Assembly: GCF_001941975.2 (NCBI RefSeq)
Contig: NZ_CP146991.1
Span: 1,392,501-1,456,500, forward strand
Length of the DNA: 64,000 nucleotides
Source of the DNA: Sporomusa sphaeroides DSM 2875
Lineage (GTDB): Bacteria > Bacillota > Negativicutes > Sporomusales > Sporomusaceae
Direction: 5' to 3'
Shown: positions 54,001 through 63,704 of the stretch, in pieces
Layout of the letters: every line of letters begins with the position of its first letter
Numbering within the stretch: position 1 is the stretch's first letter
Program-made: the position numbers and the translations under genes
Notes under the pieces: generated by a model
What the model was told of the DNA's origin: nothing
What the model saw: only the letters and a program-made list of their open reading frames with translations
The model's database searches: none

Positions 54001-54816
54001 GTGATTAGGCTGTTAACCGCCGGCGACATGCACGAAGTCAGCATATATTTGGAACGGAATTACCTGGAAACGGTTTCGCTGGGCGGCAATCTAGAACGTT
54101 GTGGTATTGAGAATGATCATATGAGCCGGCGTTCGGGCGACTATTATGGATATTTTGCCGCCGGTCAGTTACGGGGAATACTGGCCTTTTTTAACTTAGG
54201 CAGTGTTATTCCTCATTTTGAAGTGCCGGAGGCGGTCGGTGAGTTTGCCTCCCTAATGCGCCTGCGCCGGTGGAAGGTGATGGCTGGCGTGAAAAGGGTG
54301 GCAGAACCTTTATGTCAAGCCCAGGCTAAACCGGTGCTAGCTTATGAAGACAGCCACTATCTGGCTAATTATGCCATAAAGTCCAGGACGCTGCCAGAAT
54401 CGCTTGCTATTGCCGAAGTGGAAACAGTAGACCGCATGCTGGCTCTTAGGTTTATTGTCGAAGCCTACCGGCTGGGTTTTCAACGCCGCTTTAATCAGGA
54501 ATTGGCAGTCAAGCTTATTCATGACCGCAGTCCTGAGGAAGCGATTGTCTTTCTTTTAGCAGGCGGTGTGCCGCAAGCGCTGGCAATGGTTCAGGCAGTT
54601 ACCGGCCAGGTTCATCAGATCGGCGGTGTATATACCAGGGAAGGCAGCCGTGGGAGGGGCTATTGTCAGGCGTTGGTTTCCACGCTGTGCCAAAGGAGCA
54701 AGTCCTATGGCAAAATTCCGGTATTGATGGTGCAACGGGATAACATTCCGGCCGTTCGGGCCTATGAGTCCATTGGCTTTACTTATGTTACCGATTACTT
54801 AATTGCAAAATTCTAG
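54001..54816 (+). CDS. GNAT-family N-acetyltransferase
   Basis: 271 aa with a GTG start. The C-terminal third has the acetyl-CoA motif (YTREGSRGRGYCQALVSTL near 212-230) and RAYESIGF near 255. The N-terminal 130 residues form an extra domain often seen in this GNAT subgroup. Substrate unknown. Weak ribosome site; likely co-transcribed with the acyl-CoA synthetase gene. Confidence 0.82.
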   Translation: MIRLLTAGDMHEVSIYLERNYLETVSLGGNLERCGIENDHMSRRSGDYYGYFAAGQLRGILAFFNLGSVIPHFEVPEAVGEFASLMRLRRWKVMAGVKRVAEPLCQAQAKPVLAYEDSHYLANYAIKSRTLPESLAIAEVETVDRMLALRFIVEAYRLGFQRRFNQELAVKLIHDRSPEEAIVFLLAGGVPQALAMVQAVTGQVHQIGGVYTREGSRGRGYCQALVSTLCQRSKSYGKIPVLMVQRDNIPAVRAYESIGFTYVTDYLIAKF

Positions 54817-55014
54817 TGTCTGCCGCCGGATTGCACTTATATATTCCGCATTAAAGAATATGGCAGGCGCAGGCGGGTAGTGTATTGGCAAAGCTTTAAC
54901 GTGTTGTATATAGCTACAAAAATCGGAAAAATATTGCAGAAAAACAGAAGGATTTGTCGGAAGTTTGCCGAAGGTATTTGCAGGTAAGCACAAATATTCA
55001 GGGGGGGATCCTCC

Positions 55015-55482
55015 ATGCGGTTGCCTGTAAAGTTACCTGCCATATGCCTGGTAATTCTTATGCTTGTTCTGGTAAATAGTCCGGTACTGGCTGCAACAAA
55101 GAAAAAAGTTAACCCACAGCCGGAATCTGTTATCAAAACTGCGGAAAAATATTTAAAAACACCTTACCGGTTTGGCGGCGAATCTCCCCGGGGGTTCGAT
55201 TGCTCCGGTTTTGTTAAATTTGTATATGACAAGCATGGAAAAAAGCTGCCTCGGACAGCCGATGTTCAGTATAAGACAGGCAAAAAGGTGGCACGCAGCA
55301 AACTAAAGCCGGGAGACCTGGTCTTCTTTAACACCTATGGAAAGGGTGTTTCTCATGTCGGTATTTATTATGGCGGCGGTAATTTCATTCATGCCTCTTC
55401 CAGCCGGGGCGTAATAATCACGAAACTTGAGGAGTCGTACTGGAAGCCACGGTATCTTGGAGCCAGAAGAATAATGAATTAA
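55015..55482 (+). CDS. NlpC/P60 cell-wall hydrolase
   Basis: 155 aa. Signal peptide (about 1-27, ending VLA) and an NlpC/P60 domain with the catalytic Cys in FDCSGF near 64, His in SHVGIYY near 115 and a third polar residue in FIHAS near 127. Cuts peptidoglycan stem peptides. GGGGGGGA ribosome site. Not near other wall genes. Confidence 0.9.
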   Translation: MRLPVKLPAICLVILMLVLVNSPVLAATKKKVNPQPESVIKTAEKYLKTPYRFGGESPRGFDCSGFVKFVYDKHGKKLPRTADVQYKTGKKVARSKLKPGDLVFFNTYGKGVSHVGIYYGGGNFIHASSSRGVIITKLEESYWKPRYLGARRIMN

Positions 55483-55582
55483 ATTGAGTTTCCGAACGAT
55501 GATTCTAAAACTGTGATTAAAGTTCGATTTTTTCATTGACAGATTTTGTCCACTGCTGGTACAATAAAAACAAATCCATAAT

Positions 55583-55651
55583 GCTCGTATATATTTGAGA
55601 ATACGGCTCAAACGTTTCTACCAGGCGACCGTAAATCGCCCGACTACGAGT
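55583..55651 (+). promoter_or_regulatory. Guanine riboswitch aptamer
   Basis: P1 GCTCGTA/TACGAGT; P2 TTTGAG/CTCAAA with loop AATACGG; J2/3 CGTTTCTACC; P3 GGCGA/TCGCC with loop CCGTAAA. The specificity base before the P1 3' strand (GACTAC) is C, the guanine type. All conserved purine-riboswitch segments are present. It is followed by a second aptamer and a terminator. Confidence 0.92.
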
Positions 55652-55652
55652 G

Positions 55653-55760
55653 AAAGTGCGCCTAGGGTTCCGTGCAGCACCGATGATGTTGCAGACTGTG
55701 ACCAAGTGGCGCAGGTGTTGACTCTAACACTACACCGATGGGATAAAAACCCTGGCGGGA
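55653..55760 (+). promoter_or_regulatory. ykkC-type aptamer, probably PRPP riboswitch
   Basis: Contains the ykkC-class signatures CTAGGGTTCCG (55662 on), GACTGTGACC and GGGATAAAAACCCTGG, immediately after the guanine aptamer. Guanidine, ppGpp and PRPP classes share these; the tandem with a guanine aptamer before purine genes is the published setting of PRPP riboswitches. The 3' edge overlaps the terminator stem, so ligand binding should free transcription. Confidence 0.8.
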
Positions 55761-55807
55761 AAGTTTCGCTCTATTAGATTCATGCGAAATTTCCCCGCCA
55801 GTTTTTT
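55752..55807 (+). terminator. Riboswitch-controlled terminator
   Basis: CTGGCGGGAAAGTTTCGC pairs with GCGAAATTTCCCCGCCAG (one mismatch) around a 14-base loop, followed by TTTTTT. Its 5' arm includes the last conserved bases of the ykkC-type aptamer. Confidence 0.9.
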
Positions 55808-55855
55808 ATTCTAACAGAGAGCATAACTTTCTTAAAAGCAGTATAGGGAGAACAG

Positions 55856-55898
55856 CGGCTTGTGCTTTCGCCAAGGATTGGCACAAGCCGTGTTTTCT
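55856..55898 (+). terminator. Second hairpin/terminator in the purine leader
   Basis: CGGCTTGTGC (55856-55865) pairs with GCACAAGCCG (55881-55890), then TGTTTTCTTT. It lies about 50 bases past the riboswitch terminator. Confidence 0.7.
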
Positions 55899-55904
55899 TT
55901 AGCT

Positions 55905-56108
55905 TTTTCGGGGTAAGCTAGCACTAGGCATCGCCTACAGAGGTTAGCTTGCAGGGTTTTTTGCGCCATATAGGACGGAGAAGCCGCTCATAGCGGACCC
56001 GTGAGGCGACGGCAACTCGCAATGCGGCCAAAGTCTGTAAACGAATCCATGCCTTTGGGTGACGCAGGGTACTAGTGTTGAGGAGACACCTTAACTAGTA
56101 GTAGAAAA
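55905..56108 (+). ncRNA. Unassigned structured leader before the purine permease
   Basis: About 200 non-coding bases with several nested stems: AAGCTA/TAGCTT enclosing TAGGC-ATC-GCCTA (55915-55950), CCGCT/AGCGG (55984-55996), GCGA/TCGC (56006-56020) and TACTAGT/ACTAGTA (56070-56100) just before the ribosome site. I could not match it to a known riboswitch class. It may be a separate regulatory RNA for the permease. Confidence 0.4.
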
Positions 56109-56123
56109 AGGGGAGAAAAGGAA

Positions 56124-57494
56124 ATGTTGGAGAAATTTTTTGAACTCAGCTCTCGTAAAACCGATGTGAAAACAGAGGTAATTGCCGGTTTAACCACCTT
56201 CATGACCATGGCGTACATTTTGTTTGTCAACCCAAGTATTCTGGGCGCTGCCGGTATGGACAAGAATGCAGTGCTCTTGGCTACTGCACTGGGTGCCGGC
56301 ATCGTGTCGATTATGATGGGGGTTTTTGTCAATTATCCGATTGCCTTGGCGCCAGGCATGGGGCTAAATGCTTTTTACGCTTTTACAGTTGTTATTGGGA
56401 TGGGCGTTCCCTGGCAGGTTGCCCTGGGAGCAGTGTTTATTTCCGGTCTTATTTTTATTTTGCTTACTGTAACTCATGTGCGGCAGCTGCTGGTTGAGGG
56501 CATGCCGAATTCTTTAAAACATGCTATTACCGTAGGTATTGGTTTGTTTATTACTATTATTGGTTTGAAACTGTCCGGCATTATGAGTATCCGCTTGTCT
56601 TTGATTCCGCCTACTTTAGAAAAGATTGTTGCCGCCAAAGGCAACGGTACGCCGCTTAGTTTTGAAACCATTATTGAAATGGGTAAATTTACCCATCCCG
56701 AAGTATTGCTGGCCGTATTTGGCCTGATATTCATTGGTGTATTGATGGCCCGCCAAATAAAAGGGTCTATCTTGATAGGCATTTTCGTCACCACTGTTTT
56801 GGGCATCATGATGGGAATTGTTAAGATTCCTGCCGGTTTTAGCCCGATGGCTATTCCTGACTTTAGCAACAATGCTTTCCTGCAGCTTGATATTATGGGC
56901 GCGTTGAATATGGGACTGGTGGCTATTGTTTTCACATTTACCTTTGTGGAACTGTTTGATACCATGGGCACACTTGTCGGCACTGCCTCTAAAGCCGGTT
57001 TGATGGACAAAAACGGCAAGTTCCCGGGCATAGGCAAAGCCATGCTGGTGGATGCCACCGGTGTAAGCTTAGGCGCTATGCTGGGTACAAGCACAATTAC
57101 TGCCTATGTGGAAAGTGCTGCCGGGGTTGGTGCAGGCGGACGCACCGGTCTGACTGCTGTTGTCTGTGGCATACTCTTTTTCCTGGCTCTCTTTTTCACG
57201 CCGCTTGCCGGTTTGATTCCGGATGCCGCTACTGCGCCGGCGCTGATCATTGTAGGCGCATTGATGATTGAATCTGTCCGTCATATTGACTTTGGCGATC
57301 TTACCGAAGGCATACCCGCCTTTTTGACCATTGTTATGATGCCCTTTACCTACAGTATTGCTAATGGCATCTCGGCCGGTCTGGTCATGTATCCTTTGCT
57401 GAAACTGGTTACCGGCCGTGGCCGCGAAGTACACTGGATTGTATACATTCTGGCAGTGCTTGTTGTATCCCGGTTCCTATTCCTGGCTGAATAA
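56124..57494 (+). CDS. NCS2 purine permease (AzgA type)
   Basis: 456-aa inner-membrane transporter for adenine, guanine or hypoxanthine, with about 12-14 hydrophobic segments. AzgA-type motifs: AGLTTFMTMAYILFVNP near 22, NYPIALAPGMGLNAF near 73, and TFVELFDTMGTLVG near 272. GGGGAGAAAAGGA precedes the ATG. It lies downstream of the guanine/ykkC riboswitches and before the pur genes, so uptake should fall when guanine is plentiful. Confidence 0.92.
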   Translation: MLEKFFELSSRKTDVKTEVIAGLTTFMTMAYILFVNPSILGAAGMDKNAVLLATALGAGIVSIMMGVFVNYPIALAPGMGLNAFYAFTVVIGMGVPWQVALGAVFISGLIFILLTVTHVRQLLVEGMPNSLKHAITVGIGLFITIIGLKLSGIMSIRLSLIPPTLEKIVAAKGNGTPLSFETIIEMGKFTHPEVLLAVFGLIFIGVLMARQIKGSILIGIFVTTVLGIMMGIVKIPAGFSPMAIPDFSNNAFLQLDIMGALNMGLVAIVFTFTFVELFDTMGTLVGTASKAGLMDKNGKFPGIGKAMLVDATGVSLGAMLGTSTITAYVESAAGVGAGGRTGLTAVVCGILFFLALFFTPLAGLIPDAATAPALIIVGALMIESVRHIDFGDLTEGIPAFLTIVMMPFTYSIANGISAGLVMYPLLKLVTGRGREVHWIVYILAVLVVSRFLFLAE

Positions 57495-57505
57495 CGGAAA
57501 AAAAT

Positions 57506-57541
57506 AAACCCAGATATTTTGGTAAAATATCTGGGTTTTAT
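57506..57541 (+). terminator. Terminator after the purine permease
   Basis: AAACCCAGATATTTT pairs perfectly with AAAATATCTGGGTTT around GGT, ending in TTTTAT. It partly separates the permease from the pur genes, which have a further 60 bases of leader. Confidence 0.92.
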
Positions 57542-57602
57542 TGCAAATCTAACTTTGCGGATTTTTAATGCGGAATATAGCTGCAAATGAAAGGGTGATG
57601 AT

Positions 57603-58100
57603 ATGAAAGTAGCAATTATTATGGGTAGTGATTCCGACTGGCCGGTGCTTGAACCGGCAGTCAGCCAGCTGAATGAGTTTGGTATTGAAACAGAAGTTCT
57701 GGTAGCATCAGCACACCGCACACCGGATAAGGTGCATCATTTTGTGGCCGGGGCCAAGGAACGCGGTGTTCAGGTATTTATTGCTGCCGCCGGGGCGGCC
57801 GCCCATCTGCCTGGAGTAATTGCCAGCTTTACCACACTGCCGGTCATTGGCATTCCGGTTAATGCCACACCGCTGGGTGGTATGGATGCGCTGCTTAGTA
57901 TTGTGCAGATGCCTGCAGGCATTCCGGTAGCGACTATGGCGATTAACGGTGCAAAAAATGCGGCATTGTTTGCAGCTCAGATACTTGCTGTTCATGATGC
58001 CGGGCTGGCTGATAAGCTGGCAGCCCACCGCCGGACTATGGCGGAAGAGGTTGAGAAAAAAGATGAGCGTCTGGCTAAAAAACTAACAGGACAGATCTAG
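57603..58100 (+). CDS. purE: N5-carboxyaminoimidazole ribonucleotide mutase
   Basis: Converts N5-CAIR to CAIR in purine synthesis (class I). 165 aa with [10 protein letters not shown] near 7-16, SAHRTP near 40 and [13 protein letters not shown] near 98. Class I PurE needs PurK, which is not in the window. AAGGGTGATG ribosome site. First of six clustered pur genes. Confidence 0.96.
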   Translation: MKVAIIMGSDSDWPVLEPAVSQLNEFGIETEVLVASAHRTPDKVHHFVAGAKERGVQVFIAAAGAAAHLPGVIASFTTLPVIGIPVNATPLGGMDALLSIVQMPAGIPVATMAINGAKNAALFAAQILAVHDAGLADKLAAHRRTMAEEVEKKDERLAKKLTGQI

Positions 58101-58116
58101 TAGGGGAGGATGCATT

Positions 58117-58818
58117 ATGACAAAGCCAATGTACGAAGGTAAAGCAAAACAAGTATTTGCTACTGAAAATCCCGATGAATTACTGGTGTATTTCAAAGAT
58201 GACGCTACCGCTTTTAATGGTGAAAAACGCGGCACTATCGGCAACAAAGGTGTGCTCAATAATAAGATATCCACGTTTTTCTTTAATCTGTTAAGTGAAA
58301 AGGGTATACCGCATCATTTTATCAAAATGCTTAGTGAACGCGAAATGCTGGTCAAAAAATTGGACATTCTGCCGGTCGAGGTTGTTGTCCGCAATATTGC
58401 CGCCGGCAGCTTAGCCAAACGCATCGGCTGGGAGGAAGGCCGCAAGCTGCCGTCCACCGTTATTGAACTCTATTACAAAGACGATAAGCTGGGCGATCCG
58501 CTGATTAATAATTATCACATCAAAGCGCTGGGGCTGGCTACTCCCGAACAAGTGGAAACCCTGGAGGCCTATGCGCTGAAAATCAATGAAATTCTATCAG
58601 CCTTCCTCAAAGACAAAAAACTGGAGTTAATTGATTTCAAACTTGAATTTGGTGTGCATAAAGGCGAAGTGCTGCTTGGGGATGAAATTTCGCCAGATAC
58701 CTGTCGCTTCTGGGACAGCGAAACAGGCCAAAAGCTTGACAAAGACCGTTTCCGCCGCGATTTGGGCGATGTAGAGGAAGCGTACCAGGAGGTACTGCGC
58801 CGAATTACCGGACAGTAA
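58117..58818 (+). CDS. purC: SAICAR synthetase
   Basis: Joins CAIR with aspartate using ATP. 233 aa with YEGKAKQVF near 5, the ATP-site region KDDATAFNG near 27 and the conserved [10 protein letters not shown] near 92. Start ATG after GGGGAGG. Follows purE by 16 bases. Confidence 0.96.
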   Translation: MTKPMYEGKAKQVFATENPDELLVYFKDDATAFNGEKRGTIGNKGVLNNKISTFFFNLLSEKGIPHHFIKMLSEREMLVKKLDILPVEVVVRNIAAGSLAKRIGWEEGRKLPSTVIELYYKDDKLGDPLINNYHIKALGLATPEQVETLEAYALKINEILSAFLKDKKLELIDFKLEFGVHKGEVLLGDEISPDTCRFWDSETGQKLDKDRFRRDLGDVEEAYQEVLRRITGQ

Positions 58819-58875
58819 ATTGGCTGCGAAGAGTGTTATCAGAATAAAGAATGTAAGAGGCAAAGGAGAAACCAA

Positions 58876-60309
58876 GTGCTTTACGATATACAAAGTGATA
58901 AATTGCGGGAAGAATGCGGTATATTTGGCATTTTTGGCAGGCAAGAGAATGTAGTGCTGTCTACTTACTGGGGTTTGTATGCGCTGCAGCACCGGGGTCA
59001 GGAGAGTGCCGGAATAGCGGTAACCGACGGGACGGTTATGGATGTGCAACGGGGTATGGGACTGGTCAACGAAGTATTTCGTCATGGTTTGCCTGAAAGG
59101 CCGGGCCATATTGCCATCGGTCATGTCCGGTATTCGACAACCGGCTCTAGCCTGCTGCAAAATACGCAGCCCTTAATGGTCAACTATTCCGGCGGGCAAA
59201 TTAGTATGGCTCACAACGGCAATCTGACTAACGCTCGCGAAGTCCGCAAAGAACTTGAAGAAAAGGGCAGTGTGTTTCAGACCTCTATCGACAGTGAAGT
59301 CATTGTTAACCTCATTGCCCGGTCTACGAAGCAAACGGTTGAGGAGAAGATTGTTGACAGTCTGATTAATATTCACGGTGCTTATTGTCTTGTTATCATG
59401 ACCGAGAACAAGCTTATCGGTGTGCGTGACCCGCATGGTTTCCGACCCTTGTGCCTGGGCAAGCTGGGCGATGGCTGGGTATTGTCTTCCGAGTCCTGTG
59501 CCCTGGATACTGTGGGCGCGGAATTTGTGCGTGATATTGAACCCGGGGAAATGATCAGTATTGATGATAGCGGCGTGGTATCCCGCCGGTTTGGTGAAAC
59601 CGACCGCAGGGCAGGCTGTGTGTTTGAATACATCTACTTTGCCCGGCCTGATAGTGTCATTGACGGACAGAGCGTGTATCAGGCCAGGTTTAACATGGGC
59701 CGGACGCTGGCGCGGGAAAGCCGGTTTAAAGCCGATATTGTTATTTCAGTACCTGACTCAGGTACCACGGCGGCGCTCGGATACAGTCATGAATCAGGCA
59801 TACCTTTTGCCGAAGGATTAATGAAAAATCGTTACATTGGCCGGACCTTTATCCAACCGGAACAGAAAAAACGGGATATGGGTGTGCGAATTAAACTTAA
59901 TGCCGTTGCTTCGGTAGTGAAAGGCAAATCCATTGTCATGGTGGATGATTCCATTGTGAGAGGCACTACCAGCGGTAAAATTGTCCGCATGTTAAAAGAG
60001 GCCGGTGCAACTGCTGTTCACATGTGTGTAAGCTCGCCGCCCATCGGTTTTCCCTGTTATTACGGCATTGATACCTCGGCACGCAAGGAGCTGATTGCTG
60101 CGTCCAAACAAGTAGAGGAAATCCGGCAGTTTATTGGTGCTGATTCGCTCCATTATCTTTCACTCGAAGGACTGCATGCATCTATCGGTCACATTTCTGC
60201 GAAAACGCTGTGCAATGCTTGCTTTAACTGTGACTACCCGGCCCACACGCCGGGCGAAGGCAGCTGTGCCAATAATAAATTTTTATTTGAGCCTGCGGGC
60301 AGGAAGTAG
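58876..60309 (+). CDS. purF: Amidophosphoribosyltransferase
   Basis: First committed step of purine synthesis: PRPP plus glutamine to phosphoribosylamine. 477 aa, GTG start after AAAGGAGAA. A 13-residue propeptide precedes the catalytic Cys14 (EECGIFG). The PRPP-binding loop is [13 protein letters not shown] near 353, and C-terminal Cys ([10 protein letters not shown]) fit the Bacillus-type [4Fe-4S] enzyme. Its substrate PRPP is the presumed ligand of the upstream riboswitch. Confidence 0.96.
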   Translation: MLYDIQSDKLREECGIFGIFGRQENVVLSTYWGLYALQHRGQESAGIAVTDGTVMDVQRGMGLVNEVFRHGLPERPGHIAIGHVRYSTTGSSLLQNTQPLMVNYSGGQISMAHNGNLTNAREVRKELEEKGSVFQTSIDSEVIVNLIARSTKQTVEEKIVDSLINIHGAYCLVIMTENKLIGVRDPHGFRPLCLGKLGDGWVLSSESCALDTVGAEFVRDIEPGEMISIDDSGVVSRRFGETDRRAGCVFEYIYFARPDSVIDGQSVYQARFNMGRTLARESRFKADIVISVPDSGTTAALGYSHESGIPFAEGLMKNRYIGRTFIQPEQKKRDMGVRIKLNAVASVVKGKSIVMVDDSIVRGTTSGKIVRMLKEAGATAVHMCVSSPPIGFPCYYGIDTSARKELIAASKQVEEIRQFIGADSLHYLSLEGLHASIGHISAKTLCNACFNCDYPAHTPGEGSCANNKFLFEPAGRK

Positions 60310-60364
60310 ATCCCTGATTCAACTGCAAAAGAATATATCAAAAGAATATATTAGGAGGGCAAAA

Positions 60365-61438
60365 ATGGCCGACAACCAAAAATCAAACCCCGGGACGCAA
60401 ACTCCGGGCATCGAACTGACATATCGCGACGCCGGTGTTGATATTGACGCCGGCAATAAAGCTGTTGAACTGATGAAACGCCATGTGCGTTCCACCTATC
60501 GTCCGGAAGTGCTTGGTGATATTGGCGGCTTTGGCGGATTATTTGCATTAAACTCCGGTAAATACCGGCAACCGGTATTGGTGAGCGGTACTGACGGTGT
60601 CGGTACTAAACTCAAAATTGCCTTTTTGACTGACAAGCATGACACCATTGGGCAAGACGGTGTTGCCATGTGTGTTAACGATATTCTGGTGCAAGGGGCC
60701 GAACCGCTGTTTTTCCTGGATTATCTGGCGGTAGGCAAGCTGGAGCCGGAAAAGGTTGCCGCTATAGTCAGCGGGGTGGCCATGGCTTGCCGGGAATCAG
60801 GCTGTGCTCTGCTGGGCGGTGAGACAGCCGAGATGGCTGGCTTCTACCCTGACGGCGAGTATGATATTGCCGGTTTTGCCGTGGGAGTTGTTGACCGGGA
60901 TAAAATTATCACAGGCGAAAAAATTAAGCCAGGTGATGTATTAATTGGCTTGCCATCCAGCGGCCTCCATTCCAACGGCTTCTCCCTTGTCCGTAAAATC
61001 TGCTTTGAGGTAAAACAACTGCAGGTGGATGCCCATATTCCCGAATTAGGCCGTACGCTTGGGGAAGAACTGTTAGAACCTACCCGGCTGTACCCGAAAA
61101 CCTGCCTGCCGCTTATTGAAAAATTTGATATTCATGGCATGGTTCATATCACCGGCGGCGGTTTTTATGATAATATTCCGCGGGTGCTGCCTGAAGGCTG
61201 TGGCGCCGAGGTAGATACTTCAGCCTGGACGGAGCCGCCTATTTTCGGTTTGCTGCAGCAATGGGGCGGCGTAGCCAAGGCCGAAATGTACCGGACCTTT
61301 AATATGGGTATTGGCATGATTCTCATTGTGTCGGCCGAAGACGCGTCAGCCGTACAGGCTGAATTAGCGGCCCGCAACGAAAAATCTTACATAATCGGTA
61401 CAATTACGGCAGGTGAACAACGGGTAGAACTGAAGTAA
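60365..61438 (+). CDS. purM: Phosphoribosylformylglycinamidine cyclo-ligase
   Basis: Closes the imidazole ring (AIR synthetase). 357 aa starting MADNQKSN after TTAGGAGGG; a longer frame overlapping purF lacks a ribosome site. Motifs [12 protein letters not shown] near 19, TDGVGTKLK near 77, [18 protein letters not shown] near 100 and GGETAEMAG near 158. Confidence 0.96.
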   Translation: MADNQKSNPGTQTPGIELTYRDAGVDIDAGNKAVELMKRHVRSTYRPEVLGDIGGFGGLFALNSGKYRQPVLVSGTDGVGTKLKIAFLTDKHDTIGQDGVAMCVNDILVQGAEPLFFLDYLAVGKLEPEKVAAIVSGVAMACRESGCALLGGETAEMAGFYPDGEYDIAGFAVGVVDRDKIITGEKIKPGDVLIGLPSSGLHSNGFSLVRKICFEVKQLQVDAHIPELGRTLGEELLEPTRLYPKTCLPLIEKFDIHGMVHITGGGFYDNIPRVLPEGCGAEVDTSAWTEPPIFGLLQQWGGVAKAEMYRTFNMGIGMILIVSAEDASAVQAELAARNEKSYIIGTITAGEQRVELK

Positions 61439-61451
61439 GGAGGGGTGCCTG

Positions 61452-62066
61452 ATGAACAAAACCGTCATCGGTGTTCTGGCCTCAGGCCGCGGCAGTAATC
61501 TGCAGGCTATTATCGATGCCATAGAGGCCGGACGGCTGGCTGTCACGGTTGGCGTAGTTATCAGCGATAACCCGGAAGCCAATGTCTTAAAGCGCCTGGC
61601 CGGCTCAGACATCCCGGCTGTGTGTATTGACAGGCGGCAGTTTGCCTGCCGTCAGGATTTTGAGGCTGCTGTTGCCGAAGAACTTAATGTCCGCCATGTC
61701 GAACTGGTAGTACTGGCTGGTTTTATGCGGATTTTAGGCCGGTATTTTATTGACCGGTTTGCCGGAAAAATCATGAACATCCATCCATCCCTGCTGCCTG
61801 CTTTTCCGGGGGAAAACGCGCAGCTTCAGGCTTTGCAATATGGTGTCAAGGTGTCAGGCTGCACCGTTCATTTTGTTGATGAAGGCATGGACACCGGGCC
61901 GATTATCCTGCAGGAAGCAGTGCCTGTTATGGAAGATGATACTGAAGAAACCTTATCAGAACGAATTTTGCATGCCGAGCATATTTTGTATCCGCGCGCC
62001 TTGGCTTTATATTGTGAGGGGCGGCTATGTATGGATGGGCGGCGTGTATACATAAAAAAAGAATAG
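61452..62066 (+). CDS. purN: Phosphoribosylglycinamide formyltransferase
   Basis: Transfers formyl from 10-formyl-THF to GAR. 204 aa with GRGSNLQAI near 11-19, LAGFMRIL near 90, HPSLLPAFPG near 109 (catalytic His) and DEGMDTGPIILQ near 142. AAGGAGGGG ribosome site. Confidence 0.95.
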   Translation: MNKTVIGVLASGRGSNLQAIIDAIEAGRLAVTVGVVISDNPEANVLKRLAGSDIPAVCIDRRQFACRQDFEAAVAEELNVRHVELVVLAGFMRILGRYFIDRFAGKIMNIHPSLLPAFPGENAQLQALQYGVKVSGCTVHFVDEGMDTGPIILQEAVPVMEDDTEETLSERILHAEHILYPRALALYCEGRLCMDGRRVYIKKE

Positions 62067-62084
62067 AGTGAGGCGAGGAGACTG

Positions 62085-63626
62085 ATGAAAATTAAACGCG
62101 CGCTGTTAAGCGTGTCGGACAAAACCGGAATTATTGAGTTTGCTCAGCAACTGCATAATTTAGGGGTGCAAATTATCTCAACCGGCGGCACCATGAAAGC
62201 CATTAAAGAGGCAGGGATACCTGTTACCTATGTGAGCGAAATCACCGGATTTCCGGAAATTATGGATGGGCGCGTTAAAACGCTCAACCCCTATATTCAT
62301 GGCGGCATACTGGCCATTCGTGATAATCCGGCTCATCAGGCGGCCATGGTTGAACATAACATTCAGGGTATCGACTTGGTGGCAGTCAACCTGTACCCTT
62401 TCCGCCAGACGGTGGCCAAACCGGACGTGACGCTGAATGAGGCTGTGGAAAATATTGATATTGGCGGACCGGCAATGATCCGGGCGTCGGCCAAGAATTT
62501 TCACTATGTGACGGTTGTTGTCAATCCCCTGCGGTACCAGGACATTATTGCAGAGTTGCAGGCCGGGGGCGAAGTGGCGTTAATCAAGCGGATGGCATTG
62601 GCGCAGGAAGCTTTCAGCCACACCGCCGGCTATGATGCATATATTTCTCAATACCTGAGCGCCCAGCTGGGGCAAGGAATTTTCCCGGACACGCTGCATC
62701 AGGTTTATGAAAAAATCCAGGACCTGCGGTATGGAGAAAATCCGCATCAGGCGGCTGCTTTCTACCGTGAGCAATACTATTCAGGTCCGGGTGTGGCTAA
62801 TGCCAGGCAGTTTCATGGCAAGGAACTGTCGTTTAATAATATTGTGGATGTAGAAGCCGCCTATGCGCTGGCAGCTGAGTTTCATCAGCCGGCAGCCGCC
62901 ATCATCAAGCATACTAATCCCTGCGGCACAGGCATTGGCGCCACTTTGGCCGAAGCTTATCAAAAAGCGCATCAGGCTGATCCGGTTTCGGCTTTTGGCG
63001 GTATTGTTGCCGTAAACCGGGAAGTTGATGAGGCCACCGCGCAGCTTATCAGCGAGATATTTGTTGAAGCCGTCATTGCGCCGTCCTTCAGCCAGGCCGC
63101 CCTGGAGCTTCTGGCGCAAAAGAAAAATATCAGGCTGTTGGCAGCCGCTGTACCGCAGCCTGATGGCAGCCGGCTTGACGTGAAATCAGTGGCTGGCGGT
63201 GTGCTGCTGCAGCAGACCGACATGACCACTGCCGCCCAAAATGACATGAAAATTGTCACCAAGCGTCAGCCGACAACTGAAGAATGGGAGCAACTGCTGT
63301 TTGCCTGGAAGGTAGTTAAACATGTCAAGTCTAATGCCATTGTCATTGCCAAGGACAACAAAACCCTGGGAGTGGGGGCAGGCCAGATGAACCGTGTCGG
63401 TGCAGCCGGGATTGCTTTGGCACAGGCTGGTGAACAGGCTAAAGGCGCAGTTTTGGCATCAGATGCCTTCTTTCCGTTTGCCGATACTGTCGGAGCTGCC
63501 ATTGCGGCAGGTGTTACCGCCATCATTCAACCAGGCGGTTCGGTTCATGATGAGGACTCGATTAAAGCGGCAGATGCCCATGGAATTGCTATGGTATTCA
63601 CCGGTATGAGGCATTTTAAACATTAA
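62085..63626 (+). CDS. purH: Bifunctional AICAR transformylase/IMP cyclohydrolase
   Basis: Last two steps to IMP. 513 aa: an IMP cyclohydrolase domain (about 1-195, with STGGTMKAI near 36) and an AICAR transformylase domain (about 200-513, with RYGENPHQ near 210, KHTNPCGTG near 268 and SDAFFPFAD near 456). GAGGAGA ribosome site. Last pur gene here; purD, purK, purB and purL/Q/S are not seen. Confidence 0.96.
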   Translation: MKIKRALLSVSDKTGIIEFAQQLHNLGVQIISTGGTMKAIKEAGIPVTYVSEITGFPEIMDGRVKTLNPYIHGGILAIRDNPAHQAAMVEHNIQGIDLVAVNLYPFRQTVAKPDVTLNEAVENIDIGGPAMIRASAKNFHYVTVVVNPLRYQDIIAELQAGGEVALIKRMALAQEAFSHTAGYDAYISQYLSAQLGQGIFPDTLHQVYEKIQDLRYGENPHQAAAFYREQYYSGPGVANARQFHGKELSFNNIVDVEAAYALAAEFHQPAAAIIKHTNPCGTGIGATLAEAYQKAHQADPVSAFGGIVAVNREVDEATAQLISEIFVEAVIAPSFSQAALELLAQKKNIRLLAAAVPQPDGSRLDVKSVAGGVLLQQTDMTTAAQNDMKIVTKRQPTTEEWEQLLFAWKVVKHVKSNAIVIAKDNKTLGVGAGQMNRVGAAGIALAQAGEQAKGAVLASDAFFPFADTVGAAIAAGVTAIIQPGGSVHDEDSIKAADAHGIAMVFTGMRHFKH

Positions 63627-63630
63627 ACAT

Positions 63631-63678
63631 AAGATAGTTAAAGGGCCAGGCTGCAGCCTGACCCTTTAACTATCTTAA
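63631..63678. terminator. Terminator after purH
   Basis: AAGATAGTTAAAGGG pairs perfectly with CCCTTTAACTATCTT; the inner CAGGCTGCAGCCTG extends the stem. It lies between convergent genes and can serve both. Confidence 0.92.
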
Positions 63679-63704
63679 CACTTGTAACTTTTCTAATTTT
63701 GCTG

